Assembly: GCA_033439765.1 (NCBI GenBank)
Contig: JAULSN010000015.1
Span: forward strand, 124,001-188,000
Reading direction: 5' to 3'
Source of the DNA: Lasiosphaeria ovina
Lineage: Eukaryota > Ascomycota > Sordariomycetes > Sordariales > Lasiosphaeriaceae
Length of the DNA stretch: 64,000 nucleotides
A model generated the notes under the pieces. That model worked only from the letters and a program-made list of their open reading frames with translations, was not told where the DNA came from and made no database searches. Shown here piece after piece: positions 36,319 through 48,600 of this stretch; the stretch's first letter is position 1, and each line of letters opens with the position of its first letter. The translations under genes and the position numbers were made by a program.

Positions 36319-37056
36319 ATGTCCGAACTCGCGATAACATCCAGAGCATCGCCCAGATGGGTGGCCGAGCTCAGCAACCCCCCAGCGTACCGATCTAAAA
36401 ACGCTGGCATTCTCGATCCTCCCGGCTTCCCCTCGTCGCAGTCGCCACCGAGCTCCAAGGTGCGTGCGTGCCTTCGATTATTTCCCGACGACAGGAAGGC
36501 GAGGCCTAGTATTTGAGCGCATGGCTAACACGGTCGCTCACAGAAGAAGGACGGTGGAAAAGACGCAAAGGCGGCGACCGCGCAGCGCAAAGCCCCGACG
36601 GGCGACGAGATGGACACGCTGAAGCTCAAGAAGGCGTGGGAGGTGGCCCTCGGACCCATCAAGGGCTTGCCCATGACGGCCATCATGATGTACATGTCGG
36701 GCAACTCGCTGCAGATCTTCAGCATTATGATGGTCTTTATGGCCTTCAAGAACCCCATCATGGGCATCCTGGGCACCAACCAGGCCTTTGAGCGGTTCGA
36801 GACGGACAGCAACCGCGCAAAGATCCTCCAGGTCAAGCTGGCCTACATCGCCATGCAGCTGGTGGCGTTGGCCATGGGGATATGGAAGGTGAACTCGATG
36901 GGGCTATTACCGTGAGTGCAGACCAAGAAGCCATCGCAGCGCCGTGTTTGGCTCAATTGACTAACCGCCACCGCCTTGTACAGGACAACGAGATCGGACT
37001 GGCTGGCATGGGAAGCACAGCGCGAGTCGCTAGAACATACCGCGTTTGCGTTATAG
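36319..37056 (+). CDS. EMC4: ER membrane protein complex subunit 4
   Basis: Exons 36319-36459, 36544-36911 and 36984-37056 with short introns of 84 and 72 bp give 193 residues. The N-terminus is Ser/Pro-rich and cytosolic (MSELAITSRASPRWV..., DPPGFPSS). It is followed by the EMC4 core WEVALGPIKGLPMTAIMMYM with two membrane segments (SLQIFSIMMVFMAF and AYIAMQLVALAMGIWKV). The short last exon supplies the family-typical C-terminus TTRSDWLAWEAQRE. EMC inserts tail-anchored and multi-pass proteins into the ER membrane. Length and exon pattern fit the family. Confidence 0.94.
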
Positions 37057-39049
37057 GCTTTTCGAACATGAACTAGACACTGTCAAACTGCTAGCTTTTA
37101 CTCGCGCCTGTCTTGTCCGTTCGTCTGTTCTTGATTGGGAAAGCAATTTCTCTGTCTCCTGCGCACTCTGAAGCGCTGCATTTTTTGACCCCGTTTCCAA
37201 CTTTCCGCAGGCTAGCATGTTCCTGCTGCGGTTTTGCTATGCTCCTGCGTATTGATCGCGTACATACCCCCATTCACCGGCCGAGGCGCAACATCCCAGT
37301 GGTGGACGCATGGTGGGTCTGAAACACCTAGATCCGGGGTCAGGTCTGACAACGACAGGATTCTGTGGCTATGGAGAGGCATTGTTATATTCTCGAAACC
37401 AACTCGGACTTCGACCTCGGTTTGCCGCGACACGAAGGGACAGAGTCGGCCGCCCATAGCTGATGGCTCTGTCTCTCCTCAAACAGAGACTTGGGTCTGG
37501 CGGCAATGAGAAACAACGGACCTTTACGAAGTATGGAGTAAGAATGCATCTGCTTCTTGGTCCTTGGACAACGGATATTGTCTCAGGATCCGCGTACGGA
37601 GTGCAGTAATTTACGGCAGCTGGGCAGTCAAGCGTGACGGTAATTTTAATTCGGCTGCCAAATCGAGTTGCAGTGCCAAGGAACTGATAATTGCAATGTC
37701 AGAATGCAGCAATTGGTGATCAAGTACTTACTGGTGGTGGACAGTCTCTTTTTGTCACGGCATTCAGGGCCCCATGATCAAGTCCTATCTTGACAGGGCG
37801 TTTGCACAGGCGGATACCTATGTGGCTAGGTTGAGGCTCGGGCCTAGTTCCCGACTAATGATAGCCGAAGGGGAGGATTTTGGGGCTGCGCGACTATCAA
37901 TGCGATGCCCGATGATAAGCAAAGATGCCCCTGCCGTACGTGGCAAGGAAAACCTTTTCGACATCAATCCTCCACTTTTGCCCCTGCTTGGCGCACAAAG
38001 TCGTGCCGGGATGCCGTCAAGCCACGCCGATTCAGAAGGCAGCGCCGATTCAGAAGGCAGCGCCGTTGAAGGACTGGCGCCATGTCCGGGGAGGAGGGAG
38101 GGGTCCTTGCAGCTTTGGGGGCTAAAACTAGGACCAGACACGCCATTTTGAGCCACTATACTATTTGAATGTTCACTGTCCATCGCGTGTCACGTCCCCA
38201 AACTCAAGTGGAAAGGGCAAAAGAATCGAGGCGGGAAAACAGGTTTTCTTCAACAACACACCAAAGAGCAGAGTGTCGCGGCAGCCCCGAAATACTCCCC
38301 TTGTCTTGTCTGAAGCAAAGGATCCGTCTCCCCGCTTCTACGGATAGCTCTTGTCGCTCTTCCTCGGTCCTCCGCCACCTCGAAAGCGCATCCTTCGTGG
38401 TCTGCACCTGCACTGCCGAGCCGCTCTTTTCTTGCTTGCCAGGCCGGCAGACTGCAGACTGCAGACTGCAGACTGCAGACCCAACCTCCCGCTGCACGGC
38501 CGGCCGCCCGACTGACTGTCGGGACTCTGGGAGATGAGGTACTGTAGTATAGCTGGTTAACGTCGCAGAACGGGGATAGGGTGCCTGTCGCCCAGACCTC
38601 TTGGTGACAACCGGCCGTCCTTGGCCAATCGAATTGGCTGAGCGAGACTAAGAGCTTGAGCGCGTCTGGTTCCTTCACAATGTCCCCATTGGTATTTGGC
38701 CTCCAAGACATATAGCACCACCATGACTCCCAGAATAGGCAGCCGTGGCAGCAGCAGGGGTTAAAGATGGCCACGCCATGGGATTTTCACTCCAACGTTT
38801 TCAATTTCGTGCCCCATGGATTCTGGACCCCCCCTGGTTCCGTAGATTGCACACACATGTATATATGCCCACCGCTACCCACCCTGGGGCCGCCTCTGAT
38901 GGAACCGAGGTCCCCCCCCCCTCCCCCCCCCCCCCCCTTCTCTTCGTACCAAGAGTTGAAAGTTGAAATTTGCGCCATCACTCATACACTAGATCCTACA
39001 CGAGACACGACTTCAAAGCAAAGGGTCACCACCTAGTAGACCGGTCAAG
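37057..39049. other. intergenic, 2.0 kb, with short tandem repeats
   Basis: 3' region of EMC4 and upstream region of the MARVEL gene. It contains a GCAGACT heptamer repeated about five times at 38447-38480, a duplicated GATTCAGAAGGCAGCGCC 18-mer near 38029-38064, and C-rich tracts at about 38912-38938. The 125-codon frame over the 18-mer duplication (37774-38151) has no domain and is not called. Confidence 0.5.
38447..38480. repeat. (GCAGACT)n heptanucleotide tandem repeat
   Basis: About 4.9 perfect copies of a 7-bp unit in non-coding DNA. Confidence 0.9.
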
Positions 39050-39686
39050 ATGATCTCCGCCGTGTCTTTTGGCGTTCGCGGCCTTCAGTTCGTCTTCGCC
39101 GTTACGATCCTCGGCCTGTCTGTGGCCCTCGTCAAGGCGCAGAAATACGGCGATGCTCCGACGACGACAAAGTACAGCAGTTTCACCGGCGCCTTTGGCA
39201 TTATCGTCTGCGCCGTGGGCGTGGCCAGGCTGTTCATCGACTCCGTGCCCGACATTGTCACGCTCGCGCTTGATGGCATACTGGGCGTGCTCTACCTCGG
39301 CGGCGGCATCGTAAGTAGACGGCACCACCACCACCACCACCACCTATGGGCGTGCCCGCGGCCACTAACTGTCTTGCTAGGCGTGGGCTGTCGGTCTCAA
39401 GGGCGTCCAGTGCACCAACAGAGACGACTTAAACGCAGCCAACATGCTCCAGAACCCCCTCATCAACCAGGGCACGTTTACGTATCCCAACGGTGCCATT
39501 GAGTACGGCATCATCGACCGCACCGACACCGAGGACGGCGCGTGGGGCAAGCTGCAGGCGAGCTGCCAGAAGGGCTTCTCGGATGAGATTATCCAGTTCA
39601 TCTCGTTCGCCGTCGCCATCGCCCTGCTCGGCCTGGGCTATGTGCGCATGAGGAAAGGCGGCTCGGGCAGCAGCTACGTCGTCTAA
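39050..39686 (+). CDS. MARVEL-domain four-span membrane protein (Nce102-like)
   Basis: Exons 39050-39310 and 39381-39686 with a 70-bp intron (gtaagt...actaactg...gctag) that carries a (CAC)n run give 188 residues. Four hydrophobic segments are visible: GLQFVFAVTILGLSVALV, AFGIIVCAVGVARLF, LALDGILGVLYLGGGI-AWAVGL and, after a loop of about 55 residues with Cys and acidic residues, IIQFISFAVAIALLGLGYV. A basic/Ser tail follows (RMRKGGSGSSYVV). This is the MARVEL fold; fungal relatives such as Nce102/Fhn1 organise eisosomes and plasma-membrane domains. Assignment to Nce102 itself is uncertain. Confidence 0.82.
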
Positions 39687-41113
39687 GAGACGTGCGACAG
39701 TCGGCTTTCACACAGTCCCGGCCATCAACGAATTATGCCATGTCATGTATATCTTTCTTGGATATGAGCAGCACTACGGAAGAGTTACGGCGCGGCACGT
39801 CCGCTACTGGAATCATGAACCCTCATTCGTGCCCGAGTTATACGGTTTGCGGTTTTGGAAAGGGGGCGGTCATTAGCGACCTCGGTACACGTCTGCTGCT
39901 TCGGTAGAAAGCAAGCAGTGGTGCGAATGGACGTGGCTGGGAGAGGAAAGTTGGGAGGAGGGAGGGTGCTAAATACCCATTAATGGCGGAGGGCAGTCAC
40001 GACAGCAAGCGAAGCAAAGCATTTTTTTAATGGTTTTATGAGAAGATAGATACCCCCTAGCTTGCAGCCCCTCGTATTGTTGCTGGTGAGGTCGCCATGC
40101 CTGTCAGTCAACTTGGCTGGAACATAACCTACACAGTACAGCAGCGCATTCACCAATGTCGACGAAATGAGGAGACAGAAAGATAGCAATGGCCATTTAA
40201 CCAGTCTGGCCCATGTCCTTTTTGCAGTCTGCCTCGCCGTTCACACACTTAGCCGGCCGGCAGATTGGAGATAAGGTCGTACAAGCAGATGAACGAGCAC
40301 GCCGCCCAGCCTTGTATTACTCCTTGCTCGTCTTTGTTGCCATTTAAAAGACATTTGAAGGATTGGCATATAATTGCCTGAAAGCAAACCAGGTAGGTAT
40401 AGGTTGGATAGAGGAGGTGCCAATCTCTGCCCGCAGCAATAATAAGCAGGAAGCAATTAACACAACTCTTGGCGCTTTCCATTGTCGAGCTGTCAACTTG
40501 TCAGAGGTCGGCAATGATAAAGTTTCGTTGTGTATACGGTGCCTGCCTGGCTAGTCGGAAGTGCGGTTGGTGTATGTGATGGGATCGGATCAGCCCTACA
40601 GGGCGCGCTCAGCCTTTGTTTCCGCATGGGACGAGTGGATGGATCCTTTGTCTGTTTGGGAGTTTGTTGTTGGTCTTGATCGACGAACTGACGCAGCGAA
40701 TCCTGGGGCACGCACACGCACACCACAGGCCGGCATCAGTGCATGGACGATGGGTCTTCTTGGTGTACATGTACGTTCGGATACATGTTCATAAAATCGA
40801 GATTCCAGATTACACACGCAAACAAAACCGTGAGCTTCCCGTAAAAGACACACGTCCTCCCTCGATAGGTATCCTCCCAGAAAGACTTTTGCGCCTCCAA
40901 ATACAACAAACAAAACCCCCCATATGCCAGCCCGCCCGAAATAAACACCAACTCAACACCGAGCCCAATCAATCCACCAATCCCAGATGTTCAGCCATTA
41001 GTCCGCCGTCCTCCCAAAAACACCCCACAAGCATGTAAATGAGAAAAAAAAAAAAAAAAAAATCATCTTAGCCCGACCACACCGAACAAAGCTAGCGAGG
41101 GCGTGGCGGGCTA
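39687..41113. other. convergent 3' intergenic region, 1.4 kb
   Basis: Lies between the stops of the MARVEL gene (+) and the chitin synthase gene (-). It has an A-rich run at 41044-41063 close to the chitin synthase stop. No gene is recognised. Confidence 0.5.
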
Positions 41114-41871
41114 CTAGCTGCGCACGCTGCTCCCAATGCTGCTCACCTTGTCGCTGATCTTGCTGCCCCAGCCGCCGAGCCACTGTGGCACCTTGATGCT
41201 CATCTTCATGCGGCCCTCGACGGCCATGTTGACGACATTGATGACGCCAAACGTGGTGCTCCCGATGGCGCGGAACAGCGCCAGACTGGCGACGGCCCAC
41301 AGGATGAAGCGCAGGTAGAAGTTGTCGCCAATGGAGCTGTCGCCATAGGCCTCGCTAACGGCCATGGCAAGCGTGGCGTTGGCGATCATCCACGACACCA
41401 CCATGTAGGTGCGCACGCTCTTGTAGTAGTCCTGCTGCAGCTGCTCGTCGGACAAGGCGGGCGCGGGCACTTCGATGCGGTCGCGCAGGTTGCGCAGCGC
41501 CTCGTCGTAGCCCGAGTCGATGTCGAGCTGCTCCGACGGCATCTCGAGCTCGACGGTGGAGCCCGCGCCGCCCTTCCCGACGGCGCCGCCCAGGTCCGTC
41601 TTCATGACGTTGTCGCCCTTGGTGCCCCACGTCACGTCGTGCGTGTTGCAGAAGGCGTACACCTGCAGCGTGCAGATGTACGACGGCAGCAGGATGAAGT
41701 ACTGCAGCGCCGACGTGAACATGTGCCACGGCTCCAGGTACAGGAACGACATGAGGAAGTACAGCCCCACCGTCGACGCCAGCGACACGACGATGTTGGT
41801 GAAGACGTTGTTGCCCAGCCTGAGCTGGTTCGACGTGTCGGTTTCCGTGGTGCCGGCGACGGCGCCGCCCG

Positions 41872-41912
<41 letters not shown>

Positions 41913-44900
41913 CCGGGGTCGGCGCGGCCGCCGAGAGCCAGCCCCTTCTTGAGGTCGTCGTGGTCGGTGGTGTCCCCCGGTGTCAACTGCTTGACGGTGA
42001 TGTACAGCGAAGCGAAGATGGTGTAGGCCATGATGATGCCGTAGAGTATCATGGAAATGAGGTACATCTTCTTGGCGCCCTGGGGCCGGTTGCCGAGCGA
42101 AAGGATGAACTGGGTGGCAATGAGGAGCACGCAGATGTAGCGCAGCAGCGTGAAGATGTACTTGCCGCCGCCGTGGAAGGGGTCATTCAGGGGGTCGGCG
42201 AGGCCGCCAGCGATGAAGTAAAAGGTCAGGTAGAAGTTGGCCAGCGAGAAGTAGGTGAATAGCAGCTGCAGGAACTGGTACAGGAACTCGACGTGCAGCA
42301 GGACCTTGCGCGCCAGCGTGTGGTCCGTCTTCCAGACCTGGCGAAAGTGCACCAGCGAGTAGACGGCGGCGAAGAAGGCGCCGTTGAGCCAGCGGCGGCG
42401 CTGCGAGATGAACTCGGGGACCGTGTCTGTTGTGTTGTGGGGCGATGTTAGGAAACAGATACAAGACAGGGAACAGAAATAAAACAGGGGAGAAAGAAAA
42501 AAAGAAAAAAAAAAAAGAAAGAAAAAGAAAGAAAAAGAAAAAGAAACTCACCAGGCACATCCGTCTCGCCCGTGCAGCCCTTGACGTATTTCAAGACCCA
42601 CCGCTCGCCGCGCTTGGCCACCAGCTCCCAGCACAGGATGCGGTCCTCGGCCAGGTACATGTTGGCAGTAAAGACGTCGGCGTGCTGGCCGTGCAGAGTC
42701 TCGCCCTTGAAGTACTGGCTCAGGGGCCCGTGGCCCGTCTCGTCGTTCTGCAGGGCGTGGTAGCGGTAGGCGCTGAGGGCTCCCGGCAGGACCGTGATGT
42801 AGCCGAAGACGCTCTCGAGCGGCTTGTCGAGGATGTTGGACAGCTTGTACTCAAAGTTCTGGGCGGCGACGATAGGATTAAGCAAATTCAAACCCCATTT
42901 TCCCTTCATGGCAACGACCTCGCCGCAGGCGCCGGCGACGTTGGAGTCGAGGTCGAAGGCCTTCCACAGGTAGTAGAGCGAGTTGCCGCCGGGTCGGGTG
43001 CCGACGTCGAGCAGGATGCACACGTTGGGGTTGAGGGCCTTGCCGAAGGCGTTGAAGAACCAGCGGTGCGAGTTGAGCTTCTTGGCGTTCTTCTCCTTGA
43101 GGCAGAAGATCATCTGGCACGGCACGATGCCCTTCTCCGCGCCCTTGAACTTGAGGTCCGAGTCGAGCGAGACCTGCGTGGTATATTCGTATAGGTGGCC
43201 CTGGACGGCGCGCTGGTTGACGTAGTTCTTGGCGATGCCGTGCTGGTACACGCCCATGGCCGCCAGCGCGTCGAGCGTGCGCGGGTGGATGTTCTGCCGC
43301 CCGTCCGACACGACGCACACGACGATCTTCTGCCAGCCCAGCTCGCCCCACGTGCGGCTCTTGTTGCGGCTGCAGAAGTGGCTGATGTTCTTCATGACGG
43401 CGTGCATGGTGCGCGTGAAGCCGTACTCGTCCTCGTTGTACATGGTGATGCAGATGAACAGCTCCGTCTCGCGCGCCGTGCGCCCAATGTTCTGCCGCAG
43501 CTTGTACCCGCGCTCGACGAAGTCGTCGGGGTCGCACGTCACCGCCGTGTACCGCATGTGCGTGAACTCGGCCTCGTCGCGCCGCGGCAGGAAGCTGTAC
43601 AGGATCGTCGGGATCTTGCACTCGAGCACCAGCTCGCCGTTGATCAGCTGCACCTCCTTCTTGCTCATCTGCGGCTCCCGCACTCCGCGCCGCTTCTGCT
43701 GTCCCTCGGGCGCCGGCCCGTAGTGCTCGAACTTGTCGTGCACCGCTGCCGCGTCGAAGGTCGCGTCCTCGCTAAGGGTGACCTGCGACTGCATCCCGTA
43801 CGAGTGCCTGGCGAAGTCGCCGACATCCGTTTCCGGCCCAAACACGTCGTCGCCATGGCCGCTGTGGCTGCCCTGGTGGCCGTGGTGGTGGTGGCCACTG
43901 CGCCCGCCGCCGTCGTCGTCATCCTCGTCACCGTCGGCAAGCGGGATGCTCACTGTCACGTCGTCGGCAAACGAGTGGGTAGAGTTGCGCGCCGAGCCCG
44001 AGAACAGCGGTGCTGGTGGCAGCGGCCGCCTCGGACTCCTGCTGTACGTCGACGATGGCGTGCCCGGTCGCGGGCTGCCGTTGAGGTCTGCGGGCTCGTA
44101 CCGCGTGCTGGCGGGCGGCGGGCGCCCAAACTCGGACGCGGATGACATGTGCGATGGCGACCACGACCGCGTCGGCGATGATGAGCCATCCATCGACGGG
44201 CTGTAGTTGGTGTAGGATGGTTCGGGAGGGGGCATGTGAGGCGGATCGAGGATGGACGAGTGGCGCGAGTCTATCGAGGGTTCATAGTGCCGTCGTAGTC
44301 GGCTCCTGTGCACGCTGTTCTGTGAGCTCATGGCAACCGAGGGCGGAATGCGCACCGCATCTGGTACTCCTGCCGCCGCCGCCGCCGCCGCCGCCGCCGC
44401 AGCAGCAGCGTCGCTCCTCTGCCTCCTCAGAGACTCCTGTCTCTGCGACGGGCCCTCTGGGATCACTGGCAGGCTATGCGCAGCGACAGGCGGCACGGCT
44501 TGAGCTCGACCCGCGTTGGTATTTTTTCTCTGCAGCTTGACCGTCGGCCTACGCTTGACTGGCCCATGATCCGCTGTCTCCATTGCGCTGTAGCCCGGGA
44601 CTAGCTTGCGCCGCGTATTCGGGACGACAGTTGTCTTCTCATTTGTCGCCGTCTCTCTAGCCTTGTCTGTCTCTGCTCCTTGCCGCTCCGACGGGCCAAA
44701 AACTTCTGGCCCTGCGAGCTCGAGCTCCGGCGGCGTCTTCAACTGCCTGATTACTGGAGGGGGAGGAATGAAACACTCTGGTATGACATACGGCCGAGCA
44801 TCCAAAGGCTCCTCCATCGATGTCAACAACCGAACTGCTGCGCCGTGGCCCGACGTGCCAGTCGGTGTCGTGTCCTCCACCTCGTCATACGACGGGAGCG

Positions 44901-44949
44901 AGTAGTCTGGCGGCCGCGAAGGCGTGTTTGGGCGGATTTGGCCAGCCAT
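41114..44949 (-). CDS. chitin synthase (division 1, probably class I)
   Basis: Exons 44949-42552 and 42426-41114 with a 125-bp, very pyrimidine-rich intron (gtgagt...aacag) give 1236 residues. The first ~390 residues are Pro/Ser/Asp/His-rich and disordered, with an Ala run. The chitin synthase N-domain follows ([35 protein letters not shown]), then the GT2 core: MYNEDE near residue 500, [35 protein letters not shown] and, just after the splice, QRRRWLNG near 807. At least six membrane helices are in the second exon, with a 12-Ala loop (DPGAAAA...) between helices. It polymerises GlcNAc from UDP-GlcNAc into cell-wall chitin at the plasma membrane. The motifs fit class I/II and not class III as I know them. 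The protein is longer than typical class I enzymes (about 900 residues), owing to the N-terminus. The ATG at 44949 is the first ATG in frame. Confidence 0.93.
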
Positions 44950-45686
44950 GTCGAGGGCCTTTTTGGGTGGCGACAAGGCCGAGGAATGCTCACGTTTGAG
45001 ACAATCTCCCGCGAAAAAGCAACCCGAGGGAGGACGCAGATGTTTTGAAATGAAGAGGAGAGTAAAGGTTGGCGTGGATAATTAGTTGGAGAGCTGCGAT
45101 TCCAGATATTCACCTCGAGTCGCAATACCTGTTGCTCGTCTGCTGGACAGAACCGAAAGGCGAAGCTCGATTTTTGTCTGGGTGAGGTTTTGGGGCCAAT
45201 TGGGCAGAGGGTCGGGATGGTGGTTCTCGAGGCAGGGAGGGGTCTTGAGCTTCCCCAATGCGCCATCAATATTTAGCCTCGTCATCCTGCATGTTGTCGG
45301 GGCAACCAGCGGGACGGGACCCGCACCTCAACCACCGTTGGCTCGTTTCATCTTTCAAATCATTGCCTTGTGGAGCGCTTACATACAGGATCTCTTTCCG
45401 TTACTCCTCCGTACCCGTAACTCTGTATCCGTTCAACATGTGTCCGTTATTCCGTTTCTTCGGAGGAATGCCACTTTTATGGAAGCAACGCTGTGATTGC
45501 AGCAATGCAGAGGCATGAACAGAGATTGCTATGTACAGAATCTTGAGGATTATAACATGTAAAAGAAATGAACTACGAATGTGCAGCCAGTGGTTCTTTG
45601 ACGCCGGTATGTGACGGAGCGGAGCCGTCACCATGCGGACCGCGAGCCATGGTGGGCCACAGCCCGATCCCCCACTCAATGCTTGC
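44950..45686. other. intergenic, 737 bp
   Basis: Upstream region of the chitin synthase gene and 3' flank of the sulfite reductase gene. No further coding feature is seen; short frames lack support. Confidence 0.5.
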
Positions 45687-48600
45687 TCACTCCTCGTCCG
45701 ACTCTTCTTCGGCAACCTAAATGGAAATGTGTCAGCACAGTGCAGCGTCTCTCAGGTTGTAGCAGATGCACTCACCCCTTCGTGGAAGTCCTGCCCGCCC
45801 CGCGTCTCCTTAATCACGCCGGCCCGGATCGTCCAGTCGCCAAAGTGTTCGCCCTCGTCGCGCTCGGCGGCATATCTCTTGAGCAGCGACTTCATGATGT
45901 CAAGGATCTCCTCTTCCTTGATGCTCGACCGGTAGAGCTTGTTCAGTCTCTGTCCGTGGTAGCCGCCGCCAAGATACATGTTGTAGGCGCCGTACGCCTT
46001 GCCTACGAACGCAACCTCTGCAAGCCACGGCCTCGCGCAGCCATTGGGGCATCCCGTCATCCGCATCACAATGCTGTCTTGCCGAAGCCCATTCTCCTCG
46101 AGACAGGCCTCAAGCTTCGAGATGAGAATAGGTAGGTAGCGTTCGCTCTCAGCCATGGCCAGGCCGCAAGTTGGGAACGCCACGCAGGCAGACGAGCTCT
46201 GGCGCAGGCCCGAGAACTGAACATTATCCAGCTTGTACTTGGCCATGAGCGACTTCATGGCCGGGAGATCCTCGTCGGCGACGTTACTGAGGATAAGGTG
46301 CTGGTTACCTGTCAGACGGAATTCGCCCTTGTGCACCTTTGCAATCTCGCGCAGGCCTGTCTTCATCGGGAAGTCGGCCGTGTCCTCGATACGGCCATTC
46401 TCGATGAAGAATGTGAAGTGATTCAGGCCTGTCTCGTCCCTGGTCCATCCCAGCGTGTCGATATTGCTCTCAAAGTGGAAAGGCTTGGGCGGCTGGAATT
46501 TCTTGCCCCAGAGTTCCTCAACCTTTGACCTGAAACTATCGACACCCATATCATCAATCGTGTACTTGAGTCGCGCGTGCTTCCGGTTCTTGCGGTCACC
46601 GTGATCTCGCTGCACAAGCATCACCTTCTCGCAGGCAATGTGGACGTCGGCAGTCTTGACGAACCCAAGCATCCGGCCTGTCTGCGGGTATGTCTTCTTG
46701 TTGTTGTGAGTGGCACCCATGCCTCCGCCAGCAAGCAAGTTAAACCCAACCAGGTGTCCATCCTCACCCTTGATGGCAATGAGACCAACATCGTGCGCGT
46801 ACACGTCAACGTCGTTGTGGGGGGGGATGGCGATTGAGATCTTGAACTTCCGGGGGAGATAAGTGGGCCCGTACAGCGGCTCAAAGTCCTGCACTGCTTC
46901 GCCAGCAACCTGTGTCTTCTTGTCGTCATCGTCGGTCAACCAGATCTCGTGGTATGCAGATGTAGACGGAAGCAAGTGGTCGCTGATCTTCTTGGAGCTC
47001 GCAAAAACCTCGCGATGATACCTGGACTGCGAAGGCAGCGAGCTGCACATGACGTTGCGGTTCACATCTCCGCAGGCAGCCAGCGTGGTCATGAGTGCTC
47101 GGTTAATGGCTTGCATGGCCGGCTTCAGCTTGCCCTTGACCACGCCATGGAACTGGAATGTTTGTCGCGTGGTCAGCTTCATGGTCTCGTTTCCGAGCGT
47201 TGTGCTAATGTCGTCCATCTGGATCCATTGCTTAGGCGTCGAGACACCGCCGGGCAGTCTGCACCGGATCATGAAGGAGTAAGCTGGCTCCAAGCCTTGC
47301 GCTTTCCGCTCGTCTCTAACATCCCGGTCGTCTTGCATGTATGTGCCGTGGAACTTGGTAAGCTGCTGGTCTGGTGCAGAAATTGCGGCAGTGGACGTGT
47401 CCTTGAGCCCCTCGACAATGGTTCCGCGCAAGTAATTTGATGCGATCTTGATGTCCTCGTTCGTGATCGGTGGGGGTTCGTCTGGAATGCTTCCAACGTT
47501 GGTAACGCCAAGAGCCTCCCAGAGCTTGGCTTCCCATTCCTGATAGCCAGTCTGGTAGCCATCAGGGTCCTGGTCATCACCGAGTCCGATGTCTGTCAAC
47601 CGCTTCGCGCCAAAGTTGGCCAGTACTCTATCCAGGTCCTTTCCAGGCTTGTTGTAGTAAATCTTGTCCTCTCTCCTGGGCCAGTAATGGCTGTCTCCCA
47701 GCGCCATGACGGAAAACTTGACAGAAGCCAGGTCGAGCTCCGTGCTGTCCTTGATAGCATCCCAAAATGGCTTGCCGTTTTGGGGGAACTCTCCTTGTCC
47801 GGCAGTAGATGTGATGATGACAATGTTCTCTTCGGTGGGGAGGTCCTCCACCGGGTAATCTTCCATCGCCATGACTGCTGTCTTGAGTCCTCGGGCTCTT
47901 CCCCTGGTGCCCAAGCGCTTAGCTAGCGACTGAGCGTTTCCGTTATCTGACCCAAATAGGATAGTCAGAGGGGCGCCAAACAGGCCTTCCAGCAGCTGGT
48001 TGTAGGCATCTTTTGCCTTCCGCTTCTGCTGCGCTCGGATCTCGGTTCCGAAATCTTGGGACAGAGCAGCTCCAAAGAGCGGGTCTTTCCGCATCATTTG
48101 CGTAAGCTGGTTATCTCTGTCGAGGAACTGCTTCAGCTCCTTCTTGATCCGCTCAGAGTCGAGAGAAAAGTTCGGCTCGCCCTTGTTCTCGTTCTCGGGG
48201 TTCCAGCGGTACAGTGGCCAGTACCCAAGATCGACAGCCTTCTTGGTCTCCTGGAGGACGGTCAAGGGCGAGTCGTGCTCCCCAAAGTACGGGAGGTAAG
48301 CCAAGACAATGGATGGCCCATTGAACTTGTCTGCCTCGTCCATGGCCTGAAGAACCTGTGTGTAGGAGCTGTACACAGCAGTAGAGGCGACATATGCGTT
48401 TCCAAAGTTCATGGCGTAAAGTCCAATGTCCTTCTTTCTCCGATTCGCATCTGCCGCGGCCCGCTCAGAGTAAGGGGTTGAATCGATAATCAGCACGTTG
48501 ACGTTTTCGCCGGAAGCGAGAACGTGGTGGACGCCCGAATTTCCGAGATCATAAGACCATGCGTCAGAACCGACGAGCCACAGAGACTGCTTGTGAAACA

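Noticed and set aside
37774..38151. 125-codon frame over an 18-bp duplication
   Set aside because: No family resemblance and a similar-length frame on the opposite strand; treated as non-coding.
43195..44145. Long plus-strand frame opposite chitin synthase
   Set aside because: Antisense shadow of a GC-rich gene; no recognisable domain.
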